Source: Fluviicoccus sp.
GTDB lineage: Bacteria; Pseudomonadota; Gammaproteobacteria; Pseudomonadales; Moraxellaceae
Assembly: GCF_030646115.1 (NCBI RefSeq)
Contig: NZ_JAUSMX010000009.1
Location: 310,001-374,000, forward strand
DNA: 64,000 nt
Direction: 5' to 3'
The position numbers were made by a program, and so were the translations under genes. This document shows, piece by piece, positions 56,210-64,000 of this stretch (positions are counted from its first letter, which is position 1; each line of letters begins with the position of its first letter). Under the pieces are notes generated by a model. That model saw only the letters and a program-made list of their open reading frames with translations. It did not search any database and had not been told where the DNA came from.

Positions 56210-56791
56210 TTATGCAGGTACTGGCGTTGTGGCCCGACGACACAGAAACCCCTTCACCGTTCCCGCCTTCGTTTCCTTGAAATACTCCCATCCCTCTGGA
56301 ATGCCCAAGTCCTCCCAAGCCTTGTCAGCCTCCACATAGATCAGGCAATCCGCCGTCAGCAGATTCCGGGTCGTCAGCAGGGCCATTACCGGTTGCCACA
56401 AATTCAGTGAGTAGGGCGGATCCAGAAACACTACATCAAACGGCTCGGTCACGCGGTTCAACAGCGCCAGGCTGTCTCCGGTCATCACTTCGCCATGTGT
56501 TGCGTTCAGTTCCTTCAGCGTGGCTTGAAGCTGCTTGGCCTGAACCGGGCTTTTCTCCAGGAACAGGCAGTGCGAGGCCCCTCGCGACAAGGCTTCCAGC
56601 CCCAGTGCGCCGCTCCCGGCAAAGGCATCCAGGCAGCGCTTGCCCTGAATCTCGAACTGCAGCCAGTTGAAGAGGGTTTCACGCACCCGGTCCGGTGTCG
56701 GGCGCAGGTCATCCACGGCCAGGAACCGGACATTGCGCCGCTTCCACTGGCCGCCAATGATGCGCAGCGTGCTGACAGGCGTCTTGCTCAT
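56210..56791 (-). CDS. rsmD: 16S rRNA (guanine(966)-N2)-methyltransferase
   Basis: Methylates G966 of 16S rRNA in the 30S subunit, 193 residues. RIIGGQWKRRNVRF and RPTPDRVRETLFNWL are family motifs. The SAM site is LDAFAGSGALGLEALSRGA, and the catalytic motif DPPY is in VVFLDPPYSL. It overlaps the upstream M16 gene by ATGA, so rsmD ends a three-gene minus-strand operon. Confidence 0.96.
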   Translation of the reverse strand: MSKTPVSTLRIIGGQWKRRNVRFLAVDDLRPTPDRVRETLFNWLQFEIQGKRCLDAFAGSGALGLEALSRGASHCLFLEKSPVQAKQLQATLKELNATHGEVMTGDSLALLNRVTEPFDVVFLDPPYSLNLWQPVMALLTTRNLLTADCLIYVEADKAWEDLGIPEGWEYFKETKAGTVKGFLCRRATTPVPA

Positions 56792-58188
56792 TTCTTGACT
56801 TCAACACCTTGGCCAACGGTAACTGACAACATCTTGTTCGCGTTGAGGTGGGATTTCAGGGCCTTGCGCACTTGCTCAACACTTACGGCGCGAATCCGGT
56901 CCGGGAAGGTTTCCAGATAATCCAGCGGCTCGTTATAAAAGCCCATGGAGGCAATGTAGGCCAGAATGTCACTGTTGCTGGCGGTGCTTTGCGGAAAGCT
57001 GCCCAAGATATTGTCCTTGGCTTCCTTGACCTGGTCTTCACTGGGGCCTTGTTTAATGAAGTCCCGCAAAATGTCGCGTACCAGTTCCAGAACCTGACCG
57101 GCCTGGTCGTTGCGGGTGGAGAGATTGATCATGAAGGGGCCTTGCGCCCGCATCGGCACAAAGCTGCTGTAAACACCGTAGGTCAGTCCCCGTTTTTCAC
57201 GTAACTCCTTCATCAGCACAGTTGTGAAACCACCGCCGCCCAGAATTTCGTTGCCCACCGCCAGCGCGGCATGGTCCGGATCACCGCGCTTGATGCCCGG
57301 TTGACCCAGCAGGATATGGGTTTGCTGGGAAGGAAAGTTGAGATGCAGGTGCCGGGAGCGGGTCAGGGCCGGGGTTTCCGCCAGGGGAGGGGCCGGTTTG
57401 CCTTCCGCCAGACCGGCGCTGATACGCTCGGCGATCTGCTGGGCGCGGCGCTCATCAATATCACCCACCAAGGCAATCATGGCATTGGCGGCGACAAAAT
57501 ACTGTTTGTGGAAAGCGCGCAGGTCTTCCGCCTTTATGTTTTTCAGGGAGTCAGCGGTGCCGGACGGCGGCAGGGCATAGGGGTGCCAGGCATAGAGGTT
57601 CTTGTAGAACATGACACCGGCTTGCGCGGCCGGGGACTGTTGCTTCTGTTGTTGCCCTACCTGGGCATTATCAAAAATGCGGGTGAAGGCAGCGTCCGGG
57701 AATATCGGGTTGGCCAGTACATCGTTAAAGACATCCAGCGCGGGATCCAGATACTTTTCGTTGCTGAGCACTCGCAAGTCAGCCAGCGACATGTCACGGT
57801 AGGAAGATGTGCTGAACGAGGCGCCAAGGTTTTCAAAGGCGGCGGCAATGGCGCTCGTATCGCGGGTTGTCGTGCCTTCGTCGATCATGCGGCTGACCAG
57901 GCTGGCCAGTCCGGACTTTTCCCCGTCCCGGGCCGATCCGGCATCAAACACCAGGCGCACATCCAGCATGGGCAAATCATGGTTCTCCACGAACATGACC
58001 TTGGTGCCTTTCATGGTTTGCCAGCTTTTCACCTGGATGTTGCGGTGGGGGATGGGGGCATCTTTCACCATCGGCACACTTTGCAGCTTGTCGAGGGCGG
58101 TCAGGGGACCCGCAGTCACCATGGCGCCTTCGGGGGCGGCAAAAGCCAGCGCCGGAAGCAGCGCCAGGAAGGCCAGTCGTTTCATCAT
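56788..58188 (-). CDS. M16-family peptidase-like protein, catalytically silent partner
   Basis: Exported protein of 466 residues, with a signal peptide MMKRLAFLALLPALAFA. It has the M16 two-lobe plan (DLPMLDVRLVFDAGSARDGE, then LREKRGLTYGVYS). The zinc motif HxxEH is absent: the corresponding place reads SGLASLVSRMIDEG. It is therefore likely the non-catalytic subunit, as in PqqF-like/YmxG pairs. It overlaps the active M16 gene upstream and rsmD downstream by four bases each. Confidence 0.92.
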   Translation of the reverse strand: MMKRLAFLALLPALAFAAPEGAMVTAGPLTALDKLQSVPMVKDAPIPHRNIQVKSWQTMKGTKVMFVENHDLPMLDVRLVFDAGSARDGEKSGLASLVSRMIDEGTTTRDTSAIAAAFENLGASFSTSSYRDMSLADLRVLSNEKYLDPALDVFNDVLANPIFPDAAFTRIFDNAQVGQQQKQQSPAAQAGVMFYKNLYAWHPYALPPSGTADSLKNIKAEDLRAFHKQYFVAANAMIALVGDIDERRAQQIAERISAGLAEGKPAPPLAETPALTRSRHLHLNFPSQQTHILLGQPGIKRGDPDHAALAVGNEILGGGGFTTVLMKELREKRGLTYGVYSSFVPMRAQGPFMINLSTRNDQAGQVLELVRDILRDFIKQGPSEDQVKEAKDNILGSFPQSTASNSDILAYIASMGFYNEPLDYLETFPDRIRAVSVEQVRKALKSHLNANKMLSVTVGQGVEVKK

Positions 58189-59525
58189 TTTGCCTCTCCC
58201 ACGTTCAGGGCGGCCGGTTGCAACAGCAGCGTTGTCATATTGGCGGGCACCAGCCAGCGCTTGGCGGATTCGCGGATATCATCCGGGGTGACGGCCTTGA
58301 GGTTTTCCGGCAGGGTGTCCATGATTTGCCAGCCCAGCCCGATGCTTTCCAGCATGCCGATCAGGTTCGCCTGTTCCTGGATGTCGTCCTGGCGGAAGAC
58401 GTTTTCCGCCAGCACTCCGGCGTAAACGCGCTCCAGTTCTTCCGGGGTAATGGTCTCGGTTTTCAGGGCTTCGAGCTCTTCCAGGATTTTGTCGCGGGCC
58501 TCTTCCATGGTCAGGCCTTCACCGGGGATGGCGGTCAGGGTGAACAGGGTGTCGCCGCGCGCCATCAGGTTGTAGTTGCTGCTGACGGCGGTCAGGATCC
58601 GTTTCTCGCGCACCAACCGGCTTTCCAGTCGTGCACTGAGGCCGCCGTCCAGGATGCTCAACAACATGCGGAGTGTATAGGCGTCTTTCGGGGTGGCGGC
58701 GGTAGTCAGGCTGGGCACGTTGAAGCCCATGTACAACGCCGGCACCTTGGCCGGTACGGACAGTTTCATTTCGCGTCGGCCGGGTTGCGGAATTTCACGG
58801 GGAACCGTCATGGCCGGCAAGGCGGAGGATGGCTTGATGGCCCCGAAAAATTGTTCGGCCTGAGCCTTGACCTGCAGGGGGTCGACATCTCCGACCACGA
58901 CCAGGGTGGCGTTGTTGGGGACGTACCATTGCCGGTACCAGGCGCTCAGGTCTTCAATTTTCAGGTTTTCCAGATCCTGCATCCAGCCGATGGTGGGGGT
59001 ACGATGCGGCGTGGTGAACATGGCCAGCGCCTGGAATTTTTCGAGGGCCTGCGATTGCGGGTTGTCGTCAGTACGCTGGCGGCGCTCTTCCATCACCACC
59101 CGGATTTCCTGGGCAAAGGACTCCGGTTGCATTTGCAGGTTCGCCATGCGGTCGGCTTCCAGTTCCAGCGCCAATGGCAGGCGGTTGCTGCTGTAAACCT
59201 GATAGTAAGCGGTGTAGTCGTCGGTGGTGAACGCATTATCCGTACCGCCGAACCAGGCGACCAGCCGGGAGAATTCACCGGCCGGGACTTTCTCAGTGCC
59301 CTTGAACATCATGTGTTCCAGGGCATGCGACATGCCGGTCTTGCCGGAGGGTTCGTAACTGGAGCCGACCTTGTACCAGACCTGGGTGACGGCGACCGGA
59401 GCCCGGTGGTCTTCACGGACGACCAGCTTCAAGCCGTTGTCGAGCGTGAACTCCTGGGTGGAGGAAGCCTGGGCGGTCATCGACAGGATGGCCAGCAGCG
59501 GGTAGAGCCATGGTTTGCAATGCAT
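58185..59525 (-). CDS. M16-family zinc peptidase, active partner
   Basis: Exported zinc protease of 446 residues. The signal peptide is MHCKPWLYPLLAILSMTAQA, then the inverted zinc motif HALEH with His67, Glu70 and His71, a downstream Glu (LEADRMANLQM) as third ligand, and the C-terminal lobe. The ATG at 59525 fits the signal peptide; a frame from 59576 adds a non-secretory stretch. With the silent partner downstream it probably forms a heterodimer in the periplasm. It is divergent from ftsY. Confidence 0.93.
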   Translation of the reverse strand: MHCKPWLYPLLAILSMTAQASSTQEFTLDNGLKLVVREDHRAPVAVTQVWYKVGSSYEPSGKTGMSHALEHMMFKGTEKVPAGEFSRLVAWFGGTDNAFTTDDYTAYYQVYSSNRLPLALELEADRMANLQMQPESFAQEIRVVMEERRQRTDDNPQSQALEKFQALAMFTTPHRTPTIGWMQDLENLKIEDLSAWYRQWYVPNNATLVVVGDVDPLQVKAQAEQFFGAIKPSSALPAMTVPREIPQPGRREMKLSVPAKVPALYMGFNVPSLTTAATPKDAYTLRMLLSILDGGLSARLESRLVREKRILTAVSSNYNLMARGDTLFTLTAIPGEGLTMEEARDKILEELEALKTETITPEELERVYAGVLAENVFRQDDIQEQANLIGMLESIGLGWQIMDTLPENLKAVTPDDIRESAKRWLVPANMTTLLLQPAALNVGEAK

Positions 59526-59614
59526 AGCGAGCGCTTTGTATAGGGAGTTTGGCGGAGGAGTGGTAGCATAGCGCAACTTTTTCGGGTGCTTTGTTAATCT
59601 TTGTGGATGACCCT

Positions 59615-60829
59615 ATGTCTGAGCATGACAACCCGGCTGACGCCAAAACCGGACCCAAGGGCTGGTTTTCCTGGAAAAAACCGGACAATACCTCTGCCTC
59701 GCCGGTAGTGGATGAAACCCCCATCAGCGTGCCTGATGATGAAACGGCGGATTGGGCCTGGGAAGGCAGTACCGATGTCACCCTGCCCAGCCTCCCGGCC
59801 GTGAATGTTCCCATTATTGAAAACCCGGCTACCGTCGCCCTGGTTCAGGCAGAGGCTGCGGCCGAGAATGACTCGGAACCCGCAGCCGCGCATACGCCCG
59901 GCTCCGGCAGCAGTTTCTTTGCCCGGATGAAGAGTGGTCTGGAGCGCACTCGAGAAACCTTTACCAACGGCATGGTGACTTTGCTGATTGGCGGCAAGGA
60001 AATTGATGACGAGTTGCTGGAGGAAATCGAGACGCAGATGTTGCTGGCCGACATGGGCATCGACGCCACCCGCATCATTATCGGCAAGCTGACCGAGCGC
60101 GTCTCCCGCAAGGAACTGACCCACTCCAACGGTTTGTACAAGGCCCTGCAGGAAGAGCTGGTGGAGTTGCTGGCGCCGCGTGTAAAACCCCTGCATATTG
60201 ATCCCGCCAAGCGGCCTTACGTCATCCTGATGGTGGGGGTGAACGGGGTCGGCAAGACTACGACTATCGGCAAGCTGGCCAAGCGGCTGCAAAAGGAAGG
60301 CAAGAAAGTGATGCTGGCGGCAGGGGATACCTTCCGCGCCGCCGCTGTGGAGCAATTGCAGGTCTGGGGCGAACGCAACAACATTGCTGTGGTGGCCCAG
60401 GGTACCGGCTCCGATTCAGCTTCGGTGGCGTTCGACGCCTTGCAAAGCGCCAAGGCCAAGGATATTGATGTACTTATTATTGATACCGCCGGCCGCCTGC
60501 ACACCAAGTCCAACCTGATGGAAGAGTTGAAGAAGGTCAAGCGCGTCATCCAGAAACTGGATGGCGCCGCGCCGCATGAAGCCATGTTGGTGGTGGATGC
60601 CGGTACCGGTCAGAACGCGATTGCCCAGGTTCAGGAGTTTGACCTGGCGGTTGGCTTGACCGGCTTGACCATCACCAAGCTGGACGGCACAGCCAAGGGC
60701 GGGGTGTTGTTCAACATCGCCAGCCGTTCCCATGTGCCCATCCGCTTTATCGGCGTCGGTGAGAAAATTGACGACCTGCGTCCGTTTGTGGCCAAGGAGT
60801 TTGTGGCGGCTTTGTTTCAGACGGAATAA
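59615..60829 (+). CDS. ftsY: Signal recognition particle receptor FtsY
   Basis: SRP GTPase that docks ribosome-SRP complexes at the membrane, 404 residues. An acidic A domain (about 1-100) is followed by the N domain and the G domain with GVNGVGKT (208-215), DTAGR and TKLDGTAKGG. The ATG at 59615 follows GGATGA; a TTG at 59591 is less likely. ftsY is commonly followed by ftsE, ftsX and rpoH; here only rpoH is near. The SRP RNA partner is at 37904. Confidence 0.97.
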   Translation: MSEHDNPADAKTGPKGWFSWKKPDNTSASPVVDETPISVPDDETADWAWEGSTDVTLPSLPAVNVPIIENPATVALVQAEAAAENDSEPAAAHTPGSGSSFFARMKSGLERTRETFTNGMVTLLIGGKEIDDELLEEIETQMLLADMGIDATRIIIGKLTERVSRKELTHSNGLYKALQEELVELLAPRVKPLHIDPAKRPYVILMVGVNGVGKTTTIGKLAKRLQKEGKKVMLAAGDTFRAAAVEQLQVWGERNNIAVVAQGTGSDSASVAFDALQSAKAKDIDVLIIDTAGRLHTKSNLMEELKKVKRVIQKLDGAAPHEAMLVVDAGTGQNAIAQVQEFDLAVGLTGLTITKLDGTAKGGVLFNIASRSHVPIRFIGVGEKIDDLRPFVAKEFVAALFQTE

Positions 60830-60846
60830 CAGACCGTCCGCAAGCG

Positions 60847-60882
60847 AAAAAAAGGGGGAAGCAGATGCTTCCCCCTTTTTTT
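60847..60882. terminator. Bidirectional terminator between ftsY and the cytochrome gene
   Basis: A long stem (AAAGGGGGAAGC with GCTTCCCCCTTT, small loop) has A- and T-runs at both sides, so it can end both the ftsY and the convergent cytochrome transcripts. Confidence 0.92.
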
Positions 60883-60896
60883 ATCAGACCGGCAAT

Positions 60897-61205
60897 TTAC
60901 TTGGCTTTGCTGATCATATAGTCCACGGTCTTTTTCAGCTCGCCGTCGGTGCAGTTGGCGCAAGTGCCGCGCGGAGGCATGGCGCGGATACCTTTCAGGG
61001 CGCTGGTGTAAAGTGCATCCTTGCCCTTGGCGATACGGGGAGCCCAAGCGGCCTTGTCACCCAGTTTGGGCGAACCGGCCAAGCCCGTGGCGTGGCACAT
61101 GGTGCAGGTAGCCTTGTAGACATCTTCGCCGGACCGTTCGGCCGCCAATACGGAGCCGGAAGCCAGCATGCCAAGAGCCACAGCGGCGAGCAGGGATTTT
61201 TTCAT
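60897..61205 (-). CDS. Cytochrome c5-family protein
   Basis: Small periplasmic c-type cytochrome of 102 residues. The signal peptide (MKKSLLAAVALGMLASGSVLA) is followed by the haem motif CTMCH (Cys34, Cys37, His38) and the axial Met76 in AMPPRG. A second pair, Cys82 and Cys85 (CANC), matches the disulfide typical of c5 proteins. It is an electron carrier, partner unknown. It is encoded against ftsY and rpoH, in the place where ftsE and ftsX often are. Confidence 0.94.
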   Translation of the reverse strand: MKKSLLAAVALGMLASGSVLAAERSGEDVYKATCTMCHATGLAGSPKLGDKAAWAPRIAKGKDALYTSALKGIRAMPPRGTCANCTDGELKKTVDYMISKAK

Positions 61206-61501
61206 GGGAGTCTCACTCAGGTTTCAGGATTGTTTGACTGATAGGTCAATAATACTCCCAACGAAATCATGATGTAAGTCTGGCAGAGCGTGTTTTTCCC
61301 GTCTGCGACAATAAGCCGCGCCTAGCGCACAGAACTTCCGAATTTAGCCTGACAGTTGCACGGCAAGGCTTAACGGGTCATGTTCCTGACGTGGGCGGCT
61401 TACATAACCGCCATAAAATCCCTGCATTAGGGACTGGAGCGCTCAGGCTGACAGCGTTATTATAAAAAGATAGTCATCAAGCATATGTAGGAGAAGCACG
61501 C
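61206..61501. promoter_or_regulatory. Upstream region of rpoH and cytochrome c5
   Basis: This 296-base divergent region must hold promoters for both genes. Visible elements are a TATAAA at 61461-61466 without a good -35, a hairpin at 61394-61412 (GGCGG and CCGCC with TTA/TAA inside), and a GAACTT at 61332 that recalls a sigma-E -35 but lacks a matching -10. AGGAGA precedes the rpoH ATG. No clear promoter can be assigned. Confidence 0.45.
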
Positions 61502-62368
61502 ATGAGCCTCAGTCGCGGTCTGGTACCGGTGACGCTCACCGCCCCCGGAGCCAATCTGGGTGCATACATGGCCAATGTCAATCAGGTCTCCATCTTGTCC
61601 GTTGAGGAGGAGAGGGAACTGGCTGAACGCTATTTCTATGAAGAAGACCTGGAGGCCGCCCGCCAGCTGGTGTTGGCGCATCTGCGTTTTGTGGTGCATA
61701 TCGCCCGTAGTTATTCCGGTTACGGCCTGCAGCAGGCCGACCTGATCCAGGAAGGCAATGTCGGCTTGATGAAGGCCGTGAAGCGCTTCGACCCGCGCAT
61801 GGGTGTGCGTCTGGTGTCTTTCGCCGTGCACTGGATCAAGGCCGAAATTCATGAATACGTGATCAAGAACTGGCGCATCGTCAAGGTGGCCACGACCAAG
61901 GCCCAGCGTAAGCTTTTCTTCAACCTGCGCAGCCTGAAGAAGGGCAGCCGCAGCCTGACCCAGGCCGAAGCGGAATCCATTGCTCATGACCTGAACGTCA
62001 CCCCTGATCAGGTGCTGGAAATGGAAGGCCGCCTGTCGGCTTTTGACGCCTCCTTCGAGGCCAGTGTCTCCGATGATGAGGACGAGCGCGCCATTCATTC
62101 GCCTGCGCTGTATCTGGAAGACAATCGTTATGATCCGGCGCGCATGCTGGAAGAGTCGGATTGGGAAGAGGACAGCACCGAGCGTCTGGTGGCCGCCATG
62201 GGACGTCTGGATGAGCGTTCACGCGATATTCTGACCCGCCGTTGGCTGTCGGACGAGAAAGCGACCTTGCATGAACTCGCCGCCGAATACAGTGTTTCAG
62301 CCGAGCGTATCCGCCAGCTGGAAAAAAATGCCATGGAAAAGATCAAGTCGGCGATGCTGACAGCCTGA
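61502..62368 (+). CDS. rpoH: RNA polymerase sigma-32 factor
   Basis: Heat-shock sigma factor of 288 residues. Region 2 includes [38 protein letters not shown], split from region 4 by a short linker. The RpoH box QRKLFFNLR at 135-143, which marks sigma-32, is intact. Region 4 HTH is near 255-280 ([20 protein letters not shown]). Expected targets with matching promoters here are htpG and perhaps lon and htpX. A strong terminator follows. Confidence 0.98.
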   Translation: MSLSRGLVPVTLTAPGANLGAYMANVNQVSILSVEEERELAERYFYEEDLEAARQLVLAHLRFVVHIARSYSGYGLQQADLIQEGNVGLMKAVKRFDPRMGVRLVSFAVHWIKAEIHEYVIKNWRIVKVATTKAQRKLFFNLRSLKKGSRSLTQAEAESIAHDLNVTPDQVLEMEGRLSAFDASFEASVSDDEDERAIHSPALYLEDNRYDPARMLEESDWEEDSTERLVAAMGRLDERSRDILTRRWLSDEKATLHELAAEYSVSAERIRQLEKNAMEKIKSAMLTA

Positions 62369-62388
62369 TTTCGGCAACGCATAATATC

Positions 62389-62414
62389 GGCCGCGCTTTT
62401 GCGCGGCCTTTTTA
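62389..62414 (+). terminator. Intrinsic terminator of rpoH
   Basis: An 8-bp perfect stem (GGCCGCGC and GCGCGGCC, loop TTTT) is followed by TTTTTATT, about 20 bases after the stop. Confidence 0.92.
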
Positions 62415-62428
62415 TTGGAGCGATCACC

Positions 62429-62797
62429 ATGTGGCTGGCGTTGGGAAGTTTGAACCTGGCTTTGGCCGTTACGCTGGGAGCCTTTGGTGCCCATGGCCTG
62501 AAAGCGCGCCTGACCGCCGAGCAACTGGCTTGGTGGCATACCGGGTGCAACTATCATTTCATCCATGCCCTGGGGTTGCTGGCGCTTGGCATTCTGGCCG
62601 CAAGCCGACCTGATTTAACGTGGAGTCGCGGAATTGGCGGTTGCCTACTGGCGGGGATCCTGATTTTCTCCGGCTCACTGTATGCCATGGCGCTGGGTGC
62701 GCCGCGCTGGTTTGGCGCCATTACGCCCATTGGCGGGCTGGCCTTTATCGCTGGCTGGCTGTGGTTGGCCGTTTCCGCCTGGCAAAAGGGGATTTGA
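62429..62797 (+). CDS. DUF423-family membrane protein (YgdD-like)
   Basis: Inner-membrane protein of 122 residues with four helices. The start LGSLNLALAVTLGAFGAHGLKARL and the middle WHTGCNYHFIHALGLLALG are DUF423 signatures. Its function is unknown. GGAGCG precedes the ATG at 62429; a TTG at 62399 lies in the terminator tail and is rejected. thiS begins at the base after its stop, so translation is probably coupled. Confidence 0.9.
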   Translation: MWLALGSLNLALAVTLGAFGAHGLKARLTAEQLAWWHTGCNYHFIHALGLLALGILAASRPDLTWSRGIGGCLLAGILIFSGSLYAMALGAPRWFGAITPIGGLAFIAGWLWLAVSAWQKGI

Positions 62798-62998
62798 ATG
62801 CAGATTCTGGTAAACGGCGCGCCACAGGAACTGGTTGAAGGCGCAACGGTCAGTGACTTGCTGCAGGTGCTGGACCTGATGGGCAAGCGCCTGGCGGTGG
62901 AAGTAAACGCCGAGATTGTGTCCCGCAGTCGCCATGCTGAAACCCGGTTGAATCCGGGCGACAAGGTTGAAATAGTCCACGCCATTGGCGGAGGTTGA
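62798..62998 (+). CDS. thiS: Sulfur carrier protein ThiS
   Basis: Ubiquitin-like sulfur carrier for thiamine thiazole synthesis, 66 residues, ending in the required Gly-Gly (HAIGGG) that is thiocarboxylated. [12 protein letters not shown] and [15 protein letters not shown] are typical. It is followed at once by thiG. Confidence 0.96.
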   Translation: MQILVNGAPQELVEGATVSDLLQVLDLMGKRLAVEVNAEIVSRSRHAETRLNPGDKVEIVHAIGGG

Positions 62999-63003
62999 AC
63001 GTA

Positions 63004-63789
63004 ATGAATGATGAAATGCTGTTGCTGGCCGGCAAGACCTACGAATCCCGCTTGCTGGTGGGAACGGGCAAGTACCGTGATCTGGAAGAAACCCGGCTGG
63101 CGATTGAGGCCAGTGGCGCGGAGATCGTGACCGTTGCCGTGCGCCGTACCAACATCGGCCAGACGCCTGGTGAGCCGAACCTGCTGGACGTAATCAGCCC
63201 GGACAAGTACACCATTTTGCCGAACACGGCCGGTTGTTATACCGCTGATGACGCTGTGCGCACCTGCCGCCTGGCGCGCGAGCTGCTGGACGGTCATTCA
63301 CTGGTGAAGCTGGAAGTGCTGGGTGACGAGAAGACGCTGTACCCGAATGTCGTGGAGACACTAAAGGCGGCTGAAGTCCTGGTTAAGGACGGTTTTCAGG
63401 TGATGGTCTATACCTCGGATGACCCCATCATTGCCAAGCAACTGGAAGAAATGGGTTGTGTGGCGGTGATGCCGCTGGGCAGCCTGATAGGTTCCGGCCT
63501 GGGCATCATCAATCCGTATAACCTGCGCATCATCATGGAGCAGGCGACGGTGCCGATCATTGTCGATGCCGGTGTCGGTACGGCTTCCGATGCCGCCATT
63601 GCGATGGAGCTGGGCTGCGCCGGTGTGTTGATGAATACCGCGATTGCCAAGGCGAAACAACCGGTATTGATGGCCTCCGCCATGAAAAAGGCGGTCGAGG
63701 CCGGGCGCGAGGCTTTCCTGGCCGGTCGCGTGCCTCGCAAGCTTTACGCCTCGGCCTCCAGTCCGCTGGACGGCCTGTTTTTCAAGTAA
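63004..63789 (+). CDS. thiG: Thiazole synthase
   Basis: Forms the thiazole phosphate of thiamine from DXP, dehydroglycine and ThiS-thiocarboxylate, 261 residues. Motifs are [36 protein letters not shown] with the Schiff-base Lys, [13 protein letters not shown] and [23 protein letters not shown] at 62989-62993 supports the ATG at 63004, and an alternative TTG at 62995 is weaker. It pairs with thiS. The trmB gene follows 19 bases later. Confidence 0.97.
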   Translation: MNDEMLLLAGKTYESRLLVGTGKYRDLEETRLAIEASGAEIVTVAVRRTNIGQTPGEPNLLDVISPDKYTILPNTAGCYTADDAVRTCRLARELLDGHSLVKLEVLGDEKTLYPNVVETLKAAEVLVKDGFQVMVYTSDDPIIAKQLEEMGCVAVMPLGSLIGSGLGIINPYNLRIIMEQATVPIIVDAGVGTASDAAIAMELGCAGVLMNTAIAKAKQPVLMASAMKKAVEAGREAFLAGRVPRKLYASASSPLDGLFFK

Positions 63790-63808
63790 TCAGAAGACGA
63801 TCATCCCC

Positions 63809-64000
63809 ATGTCCGAACCCGTTGCAGTCACGTCGGTTGAAGTTCCTGAAGAGCACAAGCGGCGCATCCTGACCTTCATGAAACGCTCTTCAGCGTTTAC
63901 CACCTCGCAAAAGCAGGGGCTCGAACAGTATGGCAGCCGCTATCTGCTGAATTTCCCCGACCAGAAGTTCAACCAGGAGGCTGTATTCGGCCGGCTGGCT
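63809..64000 (+). CDS. trmB: tRNA (guanine-N7-)-methyltransferase, 5' part
   Basis: Only the first 64 codons lie in the window; the frame runs off the right edge. The N-terminus HKRRILTFMKRSSAFTTSQKQGLEQYGSRYLL and FNQEAVFGR match TrmB, which makes m7G46 in tRNA. The order thiS-thiG-trmB supports this. The SAM-binding domain is outside. Confidence 0.85.
   Translation, partial: MSEPVAVTSVEVPEEHKRRILTFMKRSSAFTTSQKQGLEQYGSRYLLNFPDQKFNQEAVFGRLA

Noticed and set aside
58218-59543. Long open frame (over 400 codons) opposite the active M16 peptidase gene
   Set aside because: It is the antisense shadow of a GC-rich gene with HALEH and a signal peptide; its translation is His/Gln/Gly-rich without domains.
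61332-61360. Sigma-E promoter of rpoH
   Set aside because: GAACTT at 61332-61337 fits a -35 box, but no TCTGA/TCAAA lies 15-17 bases downstream.

Overview
The window is about 64 kb of ordinary, gene-dense gammaproteobacterial chromosome, mostly GC-rich. Supporting evidence is the order tig-clpP-clpX-(island)-lon, dnaX-ybaB-recR, rnd-ycgL, ftsY and rpoH (sigma-32 with an intact RpoH box), thiS-thiG-trmB, and a 4.5S RNA. Four tandem exported proteins at the left edge have an acidic N-terminal motif that recalls the Fil/DUF6160-type proteins of Moraxellaceae. I therefore lean to Pseudomonadales, perhaps a Moraxellaceae relative; the family-level placement is inference.

Layout. 0-5.5 kb: four translationally coupled, secreted or surface-type paralogues. 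5.6-9.2 kb: tig, clpP, clpX. 9.2-16 kb: a lower-GC sugar/glycan island between clpX and lon, with a WecE-like aminotransferase, two PhyH-type oxygenases, a GT-C-like membrane protein, a GT2 glycosyltransferase and a WecD-like acyltransferase. 16.2-18.7 kb: lon. 18.8-21.6 kb: an operon of PhaC-like hydrolase, gamma-carbonic anhydrase, nitroreductase and thioesterase. 21.6-24.1 kb: hybrid histidine kinase. 24.2-29.8 kb: a TetR regulator with two HTH units, an RND adaptor and pump, and a convergent TetR. 29.8-38.9 kb: metabolic and repair genes (amidohydrolase, acyltransferase, htpX, alaA, msrB, gpx, ogt, SRP RNA, SDR). 39-46.8 kb: dnaX-ybaB-recR, an AT-rich orphan, an acyl-CoA dehydrogenase and rnd-ycgL. 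46.8-49 kb: MoxR/VWA pair. 49-52.5 kb: a carbamoyltransferase module (SxtJ-like protein, DUF5989-like protein, carbamoyltransferase, SGNH hydrolase). 52.5-64 kb: helicase, htpG, rsmD, two M16 peptidases, ftsY, cytochrome c5, rpoH, DUF423, thiSG and the start of trmB.

The most notable observation is that the carbamoyltransferase module is bracketed by direct repeats of the 3' end of the neighbouring RecD-like helicase gene. One copy is the live gene end (about 52560-52627). The other is an orphan fragment still in the helicase reading frame, next to the convergent VWA gene (about 48981-49076). This is the footprint expected if the 3.5-kb module was inserted at the helicase gene end and brought a replacement gene end with it. 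Other points are a TetR protein with duplicated DNA-binding units facing a three-half-site operator, a perfect 16-bp inverted repeat at 31639-31676, three different paired palindromic (REPIN-like) repeats, and the clustering of proteostasis genes (tig, clpPX, lon, htpX, htpG, rpoH), some with sigma-32-like promoters. No tRNA, rRNA, CRISPR array, transposase or integrase was seen.
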